The notes beneath the pieces are model-generated. The model worked only from the letters and a program-made list of their open reading frames with translations. It made no database searches and was not told the DNA's origin. Position numbers and translations under genes: made by a program. A stretch of 35,406 bases of DNA from Elusimicrobia bacterium GWC2_64_44 (lineage in GTDB: Bacteria > Elusimicrobiota > Elusimicrobia > Elusimicrobiales > UBA9959). How positions within the stretch are numbered: position 1 is the first letter of the stretch; each line of letters starts with the position of its first letter. Location: the NCBI GenBank assembly GCA_001799845.1, contig MGUG01000015.1, positions 1 to 35,406 of the forward strand. The letters are read 5' to 3'. This document shows positions 15,993 to 24,021 of the stretch, piece after piece.

Positions 15993-16012
15993 TAGGGGAC
16001 GCTGATTCCTAT
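15993..16012 (+). repeat. REP-like half element (GGGGACGCT)
   Basis: TAGGGGACGCTGATTCCTAT. The first 11 bases are identical to the right arm of the hairpin at 8830-8840. It is present here as a single arm without an obvious partner, between the terminator and the S9 stop codon. Confidence 0.5.
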
Positions 16013-16021
16013 CTTCCTAAT

Positions 16022-18424
16022 TTACTTCTTCAGGTATTTCTCGAAGAAGCGGTCCTGTTCCCAGATCAGGTGCAGTATGCTTTCCCGGGCCTCGTAACCG
16101 TGCGATTCTTTGGGCAGCAGCACCATGCGCACCGGCGCGCCCAGCCCCTTGAGCGCCTGGAAATAGCGCTCGGTCTGCAGCGTAAAGGTGCCCGGGTTAT
16201 TGTCCGCGTCGCCGTGCACCAGCAGCAGCGGCCGCTTCATCTTGTACGCCGTCTGGAACGGGGATATGCCGTCATAGACCTCGGGCGCGTCCCAGTAATT
16301 GCGCTGCTCGCCCTGGAAGCCGAAGGGCGTCAGGGTGCGGTTGTAGGCCCCGCTGCGGGCCACGCCGCACGCGAACAGGTCCGTGTGCGTCAGCAGATTG
16401 GCCACCATGAAGGCGCCGTAGGAATGCCCGCCCACGCAGACGCGCGCGCGGTCCACCGCGCCGGTCCTGTCGGCCGCGTCGATAGCGGCCTCGGCGTTGG
16501 CCTTGAGCTGCTTTAAGAAGGTGTCGTTGGGTTCCTTCTTGCCCTTGCCCACTATCGGGAACGAGGCGTTGTCCAGCACCGCGTAGCCGCGCGTCACCCA
16601 GTAGATGAAGGACCCGTAATGCGGGTAAGTGAACTCGTTGGGATTCTTGGCGCTCTGCCCGGCGCTGGCCTTGTCCTTGAACTCCTGCGGGTAGGCGGTG
16701 ATCAGCAGCGGCAGCTTCTCTTTCTTCGCGGCGTCGTAACCCAACGGCAGGTAGAAAGTCCCGGTGAGCTCCACGCCGTCCTTGCGCTTGTACTTCAGCA
16801 CTTCCTTGCGCACGTCCTTGATGCTTTCGAACGGGTTCGCAAAGCGCGTCAGCTGCGTCAGCTCTCCCGTCTTGATGTTCCTGAAATAATAATTAGGATA
16901 CTCGTTGCGCGACTGTATCCAGGCCAGCACCTTGCCGGCGGCGGCGTCCTCCACCGACACCAGCTCCTCTTTCCTGTCGGTCAGGGCCGACCGGTAGAGG
17001 CGGGTCGCCTTGCGCGACTTGAGGCTGAACTCGTCGACGAAGGGGAACTGACCCTCCTTGGTGTAGCCGGCGCCCAGCAGGAAGGCGACGCCGCCCTCGA
17101 GCAGCAGCACATGGCGGCCGGACTCGTTGCGCTTGGTCTCGAAATCCCCCGGGTCGGAGTAGATGTCCTGGTAATTCCTGTCGTAAATTATCTCGGGCTG
17201 CGCGCCCGGCTTCGACGGGTCCAGCAGGTAGGTCTTCGTATTGCGGGTATCATACCAGGAGTCGTAGGCGATAGCCGTGGTCCCGTCGCCCCAGGTAATA
17301 CCGCCGTAGCGCTGCCGCGTCTTGAGCAGCGTGACCGGGGCCTGGTCGAAGGGGGCGGTCCAGAGGAACACCTCGTCGCGGTAGTCGGCCTTCACGGCCT
17401 GGTCGCCGCCGTCCAGCGCCTCGGCGTAGCACAGCGCGGCCGGGACGTCGGCGCGCCACTCCATGCTCCGGCGCCCCTTCCTGACCGAGGAGAAACCCTT
17501 GGGCATAACTTCCGTCAGCGGCACCTCGTTGACCGTTTTAACCTCTTTGCCGGCCAGGTCGCAGACCACCGACCTGAACGGGAAGCGCGACAGCGGCACG
17601 ATGTAGGAGAAGGGGCGCTGCAGCGTGGTGAGCAGCAGGTACGCGCCGTCGGGCGAGACGCTCTCCCCGGCGTACATGGCGGCGGGCTTGAACAGTTCCG
17701 CCCGGCCGTCGAGGGACACCTTGTGCAGCTCTGAGGTCACGAGCGCCTCGAAGTTGGCTTCGTCCAGCGGGTTCTTGAGCAGGTCCTGGTAAGTGCGGTT
17801 CTGCGAGACCTTGCCGTCGCTCTCGGAAACGGTAGGGCCCTTGGGCAGCTCTTTTTTAGAGTCCAGCAGGGCGGCGCGGCCGGCGGGCAGCACCCTCACC
17901 AGCAGGGTCTCGTTGTCGGCCAGCCAGGTGAGCGGCGAGCCGAGGTTGGCGTTGAGCACGGGCCCGGTCAGCCGGGTGGCCTTGGCGGCGGGCACGTCCA
18001 CCACCCAGAGCTCCACGCCCGTAGCGGCGGTATTGGTAAAAGCTATCTTTTTCTCGTCGCGCGACCAGGTTATGCCGGTGATCTTGGGGTTGGCCGGCAG
18101 GCCTTCCACCTGCACCTCGTCCGCGCCCTCCACCTTACGGAGCTTGAGGTTGTTGATGTAGCTGACCTGGCTGGAGATATTGGTGACGGGGTTTATGCGA
18201 AGGCCGGCCAGGCGCAGTTCTTCCTGGTTCAGTTCCTCCAGCGACTTGTAGGTGTTCCTGTAGATCAGCAGCATGTAGTCTTTCTTCGAATCCATGCTGA
18301 CGGACGGCGCCCGCTGGAAGTCGGCCAGCGTCAGGATCTCCGGCGGCGGCACCTGGTAGGCGAGCCCTTCCTGGGCGGCGGCGGGAACGGAGGCGAGCAG
18401 AAGTATCAAGAGCGCGTGTTTCAT
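16022..18424 (-). CDS. Secreted S9 family prolyl oligopeptidase-like serine peptidase (glutamyl endopeptidase type)
   Basis: 800 residues with signal peptide MKHALLILLLASVPAAAQ. An N-terminal beta-propeller (about 30-530) is followed by an alpha/beta-hydrolase catalytic domain. Ser668 in GGHSYGAFM, Asp741 in HGDADNNPGT and His775 in KESHGYEA form the triad. The arrangement and length fit subfamily S9D-like glutamyl endopeptidases of bacteria. It is expected to cut peptides in the periplasm. Ribosome site CAGGGGA before ATG 18424. Downstream of the TonB receptor gene on the same strand but separated by a terminator; co-function in peptide uptake is possible. Confidence 0.93.
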   Translation of the reverse strand: MKHALLILLLASVPAAAQEGLAYQVPPPEILTLADFQRAPSVSMDSKKDYMLLIYRNTYKSLEELNQEELRLAGLRINPVTNISSQVSYINNLKLRKVEGADEVQVEGLPANPKITGITWSRDEKKIAFTNTAATGVELWVVDVPAAKATRLTGPVLNANLGSPLTWLADNETLLVRVLPAGRAALLDSKKELPKGPTVSESDGKVSQNRTYQDLLKNPLDEANFEALVTSELHKVSLDGRAELFKPAAMYAGESVSPDGAYLLLTTLQRPFSYIVPLSRFPFRSVVCDLAGKEVKTVNEVPLTEVMPKGFSSVRKGRRSMEWRADVPAALCYAEALDGGDQAVKADYRDEVFLWTAPFDQAPVTLLKTRQRYGGITWGDGTTAIAYDSWYDTRNTKTYLLDPSKPGAQPEIIYDRNYQDIYSDPGDFETKRNESGRHVLLLEGGVAFLLGAGYTKEGQFPFVDEFSLKSRKATRLYRSALTDRKEELVSVEDAAAGKVLAWIQSRNEYPNYYFRNIKTGELTQLTRFANPFESIKDVRKEVLKYKRKDGVELTGTFYLPLGYDAAKKEKLPLLITAYPQEFKDKASAGQSAKNPNEFTYPHYGSFIYWVTRGYAVLDNASFPIVGKGKKEPNDTFLKQLKANAEAAIDAADRTGAVDRARVCVGGHSYGAFMVANLLTHTDLFACGVARSGAYNRTLTPFGFQGEQRNYWDAPEVYDGISPFQTAYKMKRPLLLVHGDADNNPGTFTLQTERYFQALKGLGAPVRMVLLPKESHGYEARESILHLIWEQDRFFEKYLKK

Positions 18425-18479
18425 GTTTTCCCCTGGAGATCAGTGTAACCTATATCATAACTAAAACCGGCGGCGGCGG

Positions 18480-18513
18480 ACAAAGAAAGACCGCCCGCGA
18501 TCGCGGACGGTCT
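18480..18513 (-). terminator. Rho-independent terminator of the TonB receptor gene
   Basis: Arms AGACCGTCCGCG and CGCGGGCGGTCT on the minus strand (12 bp including one G-T pair, loop AT), followed by TTTCTTTG. Confidence 0.8.
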
Positions 18514-18539
18514 CAGCGCCGGGCCGCACAAGTGCCTGG

Positions 18540-20513
18540 CTACCAGAATTGGTAGGACAGCGCGGCTGTCCAGCGCTGGCGAATTATTTCCCCCGACTGG
18601 CCCGGCGAGGCGGCGTCCTGCGCGGGGAGGGTTTCGTAATGTTCCTTGTTGAACAGGTTGAAGACCGACAGGCCCGCCTCGAGCCCCGCCAGGCGGCCGG
18701 CAAAGGCGTAACCGGCCCGGGCGTTGACGAGGATGTAGGAGGGCACGGTTTTGCGGACGGCATAATCGAAACTGGTGGTCCACCTGGTCTTGTCTGCCCA
18801 ATGGCCGCTGAGGTCCCAGGTCCAGCCGCCGGACTTGCCGCGCAGGCCGGCGTTGACTTTGTTGCGCGGCGACTGCTCCGCCAGTACTTCCGCGTCCAGC
18901 CCCTCCAGACCCTTCATGATCTGGCAGGAATAATTGGCGTAGGCGGTCAACCGTTCGGAGAGGCGGGCGGAGGCCGCCAGCTCGCCGCCCCAGGCCTGCA
19001 GCGTGCCCTGTGAGAAATAAGTGCCCTCCAGATAAGCGTCCGAAGCCGCCACCGAGGTGACTGCCGGTTGGCTGGCGTGTATCAGTTTACCCAGCCGGTA
19101 ATAAAACCCGGTGAGAGAAGCCTCGCCCCAGTCGGTGATGCGGGTGTAGGCCAGCTCGGCCGAGCGGTACTTTTCCGGGGTAATGTGCTTATTGGGCATC
19201 ATATCCAGGTGCAGCGTGGAAACGGCCGGGTAAGGCACGCCTGAAGTGGGCGTATTGGGCAGCATCAGAGTGGTCTGCACGTGGCTCTGCAGCAGCGTCG
19301 GGGCGCGGAAGGCGTTGCCGGCCGAGAGCCGCAACACATGAGACCGCGCCGGGGTAAAGATCAGGCTGGCGCGAGAGGAGATGGTCTCGTTCAGATGAGG
19401 CTGCTTGTCCAGGCGGGCTCCCGCGTGCAGCAGCCACTTCTCGGAGATGTCCCACCTGTCCTCGCCGGTCAGCGCCCAGCTGTCCTCGCCGCCCAGGCTG
19501 TCGGCCAGGCTGGAACTGTTGGTAGAGTAGCGGTAAGAGGCGCCGGCGGCGGCCTCGTGGCCGCCCGGCAGTTCAAAGGCCCTGGAAGCTTCGCAGTTGA
19601 ATTCGTTGGAGCGCAGCGCCACGTCGCCCAGGGCGGCGAAATCGGCGAAATTCATGGCGGTATAGGTCCAGTTGGCCTTATACTTCGCGCCGCCGTCGCG
19701 CCAGGAGGCCTCCAGGAAGCCGTTGCGGCCCTGGTTAAAGAAGTCGCCTATGGACTCGTAGGCGCTGACATGCACATTATGCCCCGCCGCGCCGCCCGAA
19801 AAAACCGCCTCTTTATCTTCCCCGGGCTTGTACACGGCATCGAAGCTAAAATTCCCGGCCCGCGAGGAAAGCTCGTCGGCGCGCTCGAAGCTGTTGACCC
19901 GCTCCAGGCCGCCGCCCACGCGGTAGCCCCAGCGCTCCAGCTGCCTGGCATGATCGAAACTGTACGCCCGGCCGCCGCGCTCGGACAGGGCGACTTCTGT
20001 TTCCGTACCGTTATAGTCCTCAGGGCTCCGGGTGATGATGTTTATCACCCCGTTCACGGCGTTGGCGCCGTAGATGACGGAGGAGGGCCCCTGCACCACC
20101 TCTATGCGCTCCACCTGCTGCAGCGTCACCGGCATGGCCGCCCAGGTCATGTAATCTGTGAACGGGTTCAGCTGCTTGCGGCCGTTGAGCAGCACCAGCG
20201 TGCGGGTATTGTTGGGCTGGTTGAGGCCGCGTATGCTGACCTCGCCCTGGTTGGCCTTGGTCTGTATCACGTCCACGCCCGGCAGCGAGCGCAGCGCGTC
20301 CCAGAGATTGCGCGCGCCGGAAGCCCGGAGCTCCTTGCCGGTGACCACGCGCACGGTGGCCGGGGACCTTTTGACCGTATCGTAGATGCGCGAGGCGGTA
20401 ATGACGCGCGCCTCCTGCGCGAAAAAAGAGAATTCGTCGCCAGCGTCCGCGGACGCCAGCGCCGGAGCGGCCAGCAGGAAGACACCTGACAGTATTAATG
20501 TTTTTTTTCTCAT
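18540..20513 (-). CDS. TonB-dependent outer-membrane receptor
   Basis: 657 residues. Signal peptide MRKKTLILSGVFLLAAPALASA, a TonB-box-like ARVITASR near residue 35, a plug domain (about 45-165; WDALRSLPGVDV, VSIRGLNQPNNTRTLVLLNG, QVERIEVVQGPSSVIYGANAVNGVINI) and a 22-strand-type barrel ending in ...ALSYQFW with a terminal aromatic residue. Length and plug motifs fit vitamin B12/siderophore-type receptors (BtuB/CirA group). The ligand cannot be read from sequence, and no TonB/ExbBD genes are in the window. Ribosome site GGGGTG; own promoter at 20564-20592. Confidence 0.93.
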   Translation of the reverse strand: MRKKTLILSGVFLLAAPALASADAGDEFSFFAQEARVITASRIYDTVKRSPATVRVVTGKELRASGARNLWDALRSLPGVDVIQTKANQGEVSIRGLNQPNNTRTLVLLNGRKQLNPFTDYMTWAAMPVTLQQVERIEVVQGPSSVIYGANAVNGVINIITRSPEDYNGTETEVALSERGGRAYSFDHARQLERWGYRVGGGLERVNSFERADELSSRAGNFSFDAVYKPGEDKEAVFSGGAAGHNVHVSAYESIGDFFNQGRNGFLEASWRDGGAKYKANWTYTAMNFADFAALGDVALRSNEFNCEASRAFELPGGHEAAAGASYRYSTNSSSLADSLGGEDSWALTGEDRWDISEKWLLHAGARLDKQPHLNETISSRASLIFTPARSHVLRLSAGNAFRAPTLLQSHVQTTLMLPNTPTSGVPYPAVSTLHLDMMPNKHITPEKYRSAELAYTRITDWGEASLTGFYYRLGKLIHASQPAVTSVAASDAYLEGTYFSQGTLQAWGGELAASARLSERLTAYANYSCQIMKGLEGLDAEVLAEQSPRNKVNAGLRGKSGGWTWDLSGHWADKTRWTTSFDYAVRKTVPSYILVNARAGYAFAGRLAGLEAGLSVFNLFNKEHYETLPAQDAASPGQSGEIIRQRWTAALSYQFW

Positions 20514-20563
20514 ACACCCCGTTCCCCGGCCGCCAAACCCCTCAAGCTGCCGCTAACAACCCA

Positions 20564-20592
20564 ATTCTACAGAAAAAAATCAGGCGCAACAA
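20564..20592 (-). promoter_or_regulatory. Sigma70 promoter of the TonB receptor gene
   Basis: Minus strand: TTGTTG (20592-20587), 17-bp spacer, TAGAAT (20569-20564). Leader of about 45 nt to ATG 20513. No Fur-like palindrome seen. Confidence 0.6.
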
Positions 20593-20606
20593 CATTCCAG
20601 CCCGGG

Positions 20607-21629
20607 CTATACCGCTATTTTAGCGGCCAGGGCCAGCTCCTCGGCGCGGCGGGCGTAGCCGTCGTGAGGGGCGGGCGGGGCAGCCAGGTGGGCGCGAACC
20701 ACGCCCGGCAGGTAGTCCCCGGGGCCGCGGGCCTTGAAGCCCAGCGCGAAGGCCGCAGCGGGGTCCAGGCGCGAGCACCAGCGGCCCCAGTAAGGGGCGC
20801 AGGTATCGGCCAGGCCGGCGGCGGCCAGCGCGGCCCCGCTGACCGGGACGAAGTTGCACTTGAGGCCCGCGCAGCCGGCGGCGAGCTCCAGAAATTCCTT
20901 GAGAGTGGTTTCGCCAGGCTGGGCCAGGTTCAGGGCCGGCAGGGAGGGCCAATCGGGCAGCCCGGCCAGCCTTAACAGCGCTTCGGCCGCGTCTCCGGCG
21001 TAGATGAACCGCACCAGCTGCTCGCCGCCGTCGGGCAGCAGCACCGGCCCGCCATCCCGCAGACGCTGCAGCCAGGCCCACAGGCGGCGCGAGGCCTGCC
21101 CGTCGGCTTCGCCCTGCACCACCGGCAGCCGCAGCGCCAGTGCCGGCACTCCGCGCTCTTTAGAGAGTTCCCGCAGCGCCGTCTCGGCGGCGCGCTTGCC
21201 CACACCGTAATCCCATTCGCGCCAGTCGCGCGTGCCGCGCGGCGGCTCAGGGTTCAGCGGCGCGTCGAAATCCTCCTCGCGAAACGGCTGCCGCCCGCCT
21301 GCTGTGACCAGGTAAACCTGCCCGGTGGAGATCATCACCAGCCGGCCCGGGTCGAAGCCTGGCGCGGAGAACAGCCCGCCAATGTCGGCGGCTGTATAAG
21401 CCAGGAAATCCGCCGTAAAGTCGAAAGTTTTGCCCCGCAGCGCGCCAGCGAGCTCCGCGGCGTCGCGGCGGTCGGCGCGCAGCGCGTTAAGGCCCGGGTG
21501 TGGCGGCAGGCCGCGGCCGCCGCGCGTCAGCACGGTCACTTCGTGCCCGGCGGCCAGGAAAGCCTCCCGCGCCGCCCCGCTCAGCATCCCGGAGCCACCC
21601 AGCAGCAGCACTCTCATTTTTTTCGCCAT
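20607..21629 (-). CDS. NAD(P)-dependent extended SDR (epimerase/reductase-like)
   Basis: 340 residues. N-terminal Rossmann motif LLLGGSGMLSG and the SDR active-site pair in WDYGVGKRAAE (YxxxK), preceded by MISTGQVY with the Ser/Thr. Overall arrangement resembles the CSP41/NAD-dependent epimerase group of atypical extended SDRs. No signal peptide; cytoplasmic. The substrate is unknown. Two ATGs are possible (21629 and 21617); the longer is given, but the shorter begins directly at the Rossmann strand (MRVLLLGG). The gene starts 20 bp after the GNAT gene, so probably one transcript. Confidence 0.85.
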   Translation of the reverse strand: MAKKMRVLLLGGSGMLSGAAREAFLAAGHEVTVLTRGGRGLPPHPGLNALRADRRDAAELAGALRGKTFDFTADFLAYTAADIGGLFSAPGFDPGRLVMISTGQVYLVTAGGRQPFREEDFDAPLNPEPPRGTRDWREWDYGVGKRAAETALRELSKERGVPALALRLPVVQGEADGQASRRLWAWLQRLRDGGPVLLPDGGEQLVRFIYAGDAAEALLRLAGLPDWPSLPALNLAQPGETTLKEFLELAAGCAGLKCNFVPVSGAALAAAGLADTCAPYWGRWCSRLDPAAAFALGFKARGPGDYLPGVVRAHLAAPPAPHDGYARRAEELALAAKIAV

Positions 21630-21649
21630 GCGATTCTTCGCCGCAAGTC

Positions 21650-22171
21650 CTATTCTACTTCGTGGAACGCGCGCGGGTAAACGACTTCTCCGGAAACGCC
21701 GGCCAGCGCGCCCGGCGCCAGCTCCAGTACCATGAACACTTCAGGCGGCGCCTCGAAGGGCAGCGTGAGGCCTTTCTCTCCGGCCTTCACAAAACCAAAG
21801 CGCGGATAATAGTTTTCGTGCCCTACCACCACTACCAGCTTATGCCCGGCCTTGCGGCACTCCTCAAGGCCGCGGCGCAACAGGGCGCTGCCTATGCCGC
21901 GGTTCTGATGCTCCGACAGCACGCACATGGGCGCCAGCGCCAGGGCCGGCGTCTCTCCCGCAGGGCTCTTTATAATTATCGGCGAGAACAGTATATGCCC
22001 AACTACCTGCCCGGCCAGCTCCGCCACCAGTGAAAGGGCCGGGCTGTAGCCCTCTGACTCGCGCAGGGCGTCCACCAGCTTGGACTCGGCCTTGCCCTTG
22101 AACGCCTTCTTATTGGCCTTGCGTATGCCGTCGTAGTCGGCGCGGGTCTCCGCCCTGATGATAGCTTCCAT
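21650..22171 (-). CDS. GNAT family N-acetyltransferase (YhbS-like)
   Basis: 173 residues. Typical GNAT fold with acetyl-CoA-binding motif QNRGIGSALLRRGLEEC and the preceding beta strand ALAPMCVLSEH; the C-terminal VVGHENYYPRFGFVKA is characteristic of the YhbS (COG3153) group. Acceptor unknown. Ribosome site AAAGGAAAA before ATG 22171. Lies between the phosphatase-fold gene (22 bp) and the SDR gene (20 bp), apparently in one operon. Confidence 0.92.
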   Translation of the reverse strand: MEAIIRAETRADYDGIRKANKKAFKGKAESKLVDALRESEGYSPALSLVAELAGQVVGHILFSPIIIKSPAGETPALALAPMCVLSEHQNRGIGSALLRRGLEECRKAGHKLVVVVGHENYYPRFGFVKAGEKGLTLPFEAPPEVFMVLELAPGALAGVSGEVVYPRAFHEVE

Positions 22172-22193
22172 GTTGTTTTCCTTTATTTAGATA

Positions 22194-22994
22194 CTATTGA
22201 AATTTCCAGAAGTGGGCCACTTCCATGTCGGGCCCGGAGCCTGCGCCGTGCGTACCTTTGCCGGTGGCCGGGTCTATGTGCGCGCCGTGGTCCGGGGCGA
22301 ACAGCGCCGCGCGCGGCATCCCGCCCCATTTCTTGTCGAAGGCCGCGGTCAGTTCTTCGAAAGAGCGCACATGGCGTTTTACCGCCGCCAGGGCAGCGTC
22401 GTTCCACGGGTCGGTAGCGTGCAGCAGGTCGTCGTATTCCTGGTGGTAGACAAGTATGCAGTCATGCGCTCCGGCGGCTATCAACTCCAGAGCACGGACC
22501 GTCGCGGCGCTATCGTCTGGCTCGGAATAATAATCCACCTCGCGCCCGCGGAAGATCAGGTCTATGCTGGAATCTTTTACCGCCACTATAGCCGTGCGCA
22601 CGCCTTGCGGCGGCAGCGCGTCGAAGATAGTCTTACAGGTCAGCACCGGTTTTTCATAGCTGCGGATGCCGTGCCCGGCGGGCTGCAGGCCGCTGAACAT
22701 TGATGCGAAGCACACCGGCGTTTTAGAAGGGAAAACACTGGCTACCGGGACCTTGGCGAACCCGGCGGCTTCAAGCCCGCTGAAAATCTCCGGTAGCTTG
22801 CCGATAACCTGCCGCCCGATGGCGTCCGGGGCGTAGATAAGCAGCTTTTTCACTCCGGCGGCCGGCGCCAGCGCCAGCACCCGCTGGTCTGCCCCGGCGG
22901 CCTCAGGCTCCAGGCCGCCCTCCGGCAGGCCCAGCACCCTAATAATAGTCCGCGCTACCGAGGCGATAGACGGCTCGCTGGTGGTATTTGTCAC
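22194..22994 (-). CDS. Alkaline phosphatase superfamily protein (phosphodiesterase/NPP-like), cytoplasmic
   Basis: 266 residues starting at GTG; an in-frame TAA two codons upstream excludes a longer form. Metal/nucleophile elements of the alkaline-phosphatase fold: Asp57 in IYAPDAIG, probable nucleophile Thr92 in SKTPVCFASMFSG followed by PAGHGI, YHQEYDDLLHA, APDHGAH and GTHG. It is short for the superfamily and has no signal peptide. The substrate is unknown; a phosphomonoester or phosphodiester is inferred from the family. A Shine-Dalgarno sequence is not evident. Separated by 24 bp from the ankyrin gene. Confidence 0.82.
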   Translation of the reverse strand: MTNTTSEPSIASVARTIIRVLGLPEGGLEPEAAGADQRVLALAPAAGVKKLLIYAPDAIGRQVIGKLPEIFSGLEAAGFAKVPVASVFPSKTPVCFASMFSGLQPAGHGIRSYEKPVLTCKTIFDALPPQGVRTAIVAVKDSSIDLIFRGREVDYYSEPDDSAATVRALELIAAGAHDCILVYHQEYDDLLHATDPWNDAALAAVKRHVRSFEELTAAFDKKWGGMPRAALFAPDHGAHIDPATGKGTHGAGSGPDMEVAHFWKFQ

Positions 22995-23018
22995 AAATTA
23001 TTTCGCTTAATCTCGCCG

Positions 23019-23936
23019 CTATAGCCAGTCTTTTTCGACGCGGCCGTTCACGGCGGAGAGGGCCTCTCCTGATTCCACGGACGCGAGGCGCAGGTTAAGC
23101 TCCAGCTTCCCGCCTGGCAGCGCGGCCATGGTGCCGATCACCAGCAGGTCCGCGCCCAGCAGCTTGCCCAGCCGCCTGGCAGAGTCCTGGTCTATGGCGC
23201 CGCCGCTCTGCAGCCGCAGCTCGGCCAGCATTTTCTCTATCTGCTCGCGCTCCACCACCTTCAGCTTTTTGGTCTTTATCAGCTCGGTGGTGACGCGCTC
23301 GGACACTACCTTGCCGTCGGAAGAAGCCCGCCCGTCGGTGTAGGCGAAGCCGGCTACCGCTATAGTCTTGCCGTCTCCGGAGTAGTCCTTCAGCAGCGCG
23401 CTCACCAGGGGGCCGTATTCGCCGGCGTTGCGGGCGCTGCCGCTGGCCAGCCCCAGCTTGCCGGCCACCCGGTCGCGTATCAGCTGCGCGGCCAGCACGT
23501 GCCCGTGGCTTTCGGCCAGCTCCAGCGGCGACACCTCTTCCGACGAACCGGTGTAGTTGTGGCAGCGGCCGGGCCCGGGCTCGGGATCCGCTCCGCGCTC
23601 CAGCAGCAACTGCACTATGCTGTTGGCGCCGGCGCACGCGGCGAAATGCAGCGGCGTGCCGTAGGTCGCCTTGGGGACGGTATTGTAGGACACGGGATTC
23701 AGGTCCGCGCCGCGCTCGATGAGGAGCTTGGCAACCTCGTAGCGGTTGTTGGCCGCGGCCATGTGCAGCGCAGTCAGGTGAGCGTAGCCGGACGCGACCG
23801 CGTCCGGCTTGGCCCCGGCGTCGAGCAGGGCCCGCACCGCGCGCAGGTCGCCGTCGCGGGCCGGCTTGTAGAGCGGCGGCGTGGCGCAGCCGCAGGCCAG
23901 CACAAAACCGGGCAATAGCAGCAGAATGTTTTTCAT
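23019..23936 (-). CDS. Lipoprotein with ankyrin repeats fused to a CsgG/FlgO-like domain
   Basis: 305 residues. A lipobox-like VLAC with acceptor Cys15 ends the signal peptide. Residues about 25-170 hold four ankyrin repeats (for example YKPARDGDLRAVRALLDAGAKPDAV, TALHMAAANNRYEVAKLLIERGADLN, TPLHFAACAGANSIVQLLLERGADPE). Residues about 188-305 form a CsgG/FlgO-type domain (TIAVAGFAYTDG, VSERVTTELIKTKKLKVVEREQIEKML, RRLGKLLGADLLVIGTM). CsgG-like domains act in outer-membrane secretion or assembly; ankyrin repeats bind proteins. The combination suggests an envelope assembly or scaffolding role. It heads the minus-strand run towards the SDR gene. Confidence 0.88.
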   Translation of the reverse strand: MKNILLLLPGFVLACGCATPPLYKPARDGDLRAVRALLDAGAKPDAVASGYAHLTALHMAAANNRYEVAKLLIERGADLNPVSYNTVPKATYGTPLHFAACAGANSIVQLLLERGADPEPGPGRCHNYTGSSEEVSPLELAESHGHVLAAQLIRDRVAGKLGLASGSARNAGEYGPLVSALLKDYSGDGKTIAVAGFAYTDGRASSDGKVVSERVTTELIKTKKLKVVEREQIEKMLAELRLQSGGAIDQDSARRLGKLLGADLLVIGTMAALPGGKLELNLRLASVESGEALSAVNGRVEKDWL

Positions 23937-23965
23937 AGGCGGAAATGACCCTCACGGGTATTTTA

Positions 23966-24000
23966 CATAAAAGAAAAGGGCCGGCTATTAAGCCGGCCCC
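23966..24000 (-). terminator. Rho-independent terminator of clostripain gene 1
   Basis: Minus strand stem GGGCCGGCT/AGCCGGCCC (9 bp, loop TAAT) followed by TTTTCTTTT. Confidence 0.9.
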
Positions 24001-24021
24001 TTTCTTTACGCTATTAACTTA

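Noticed and set aside
18540-20600. Fur-box or riboswitch before the TonB receptor
   Set aside because: The leader is only about 45 nt and contains no Fur-like palindrome or cobalamin-riboswitch core.
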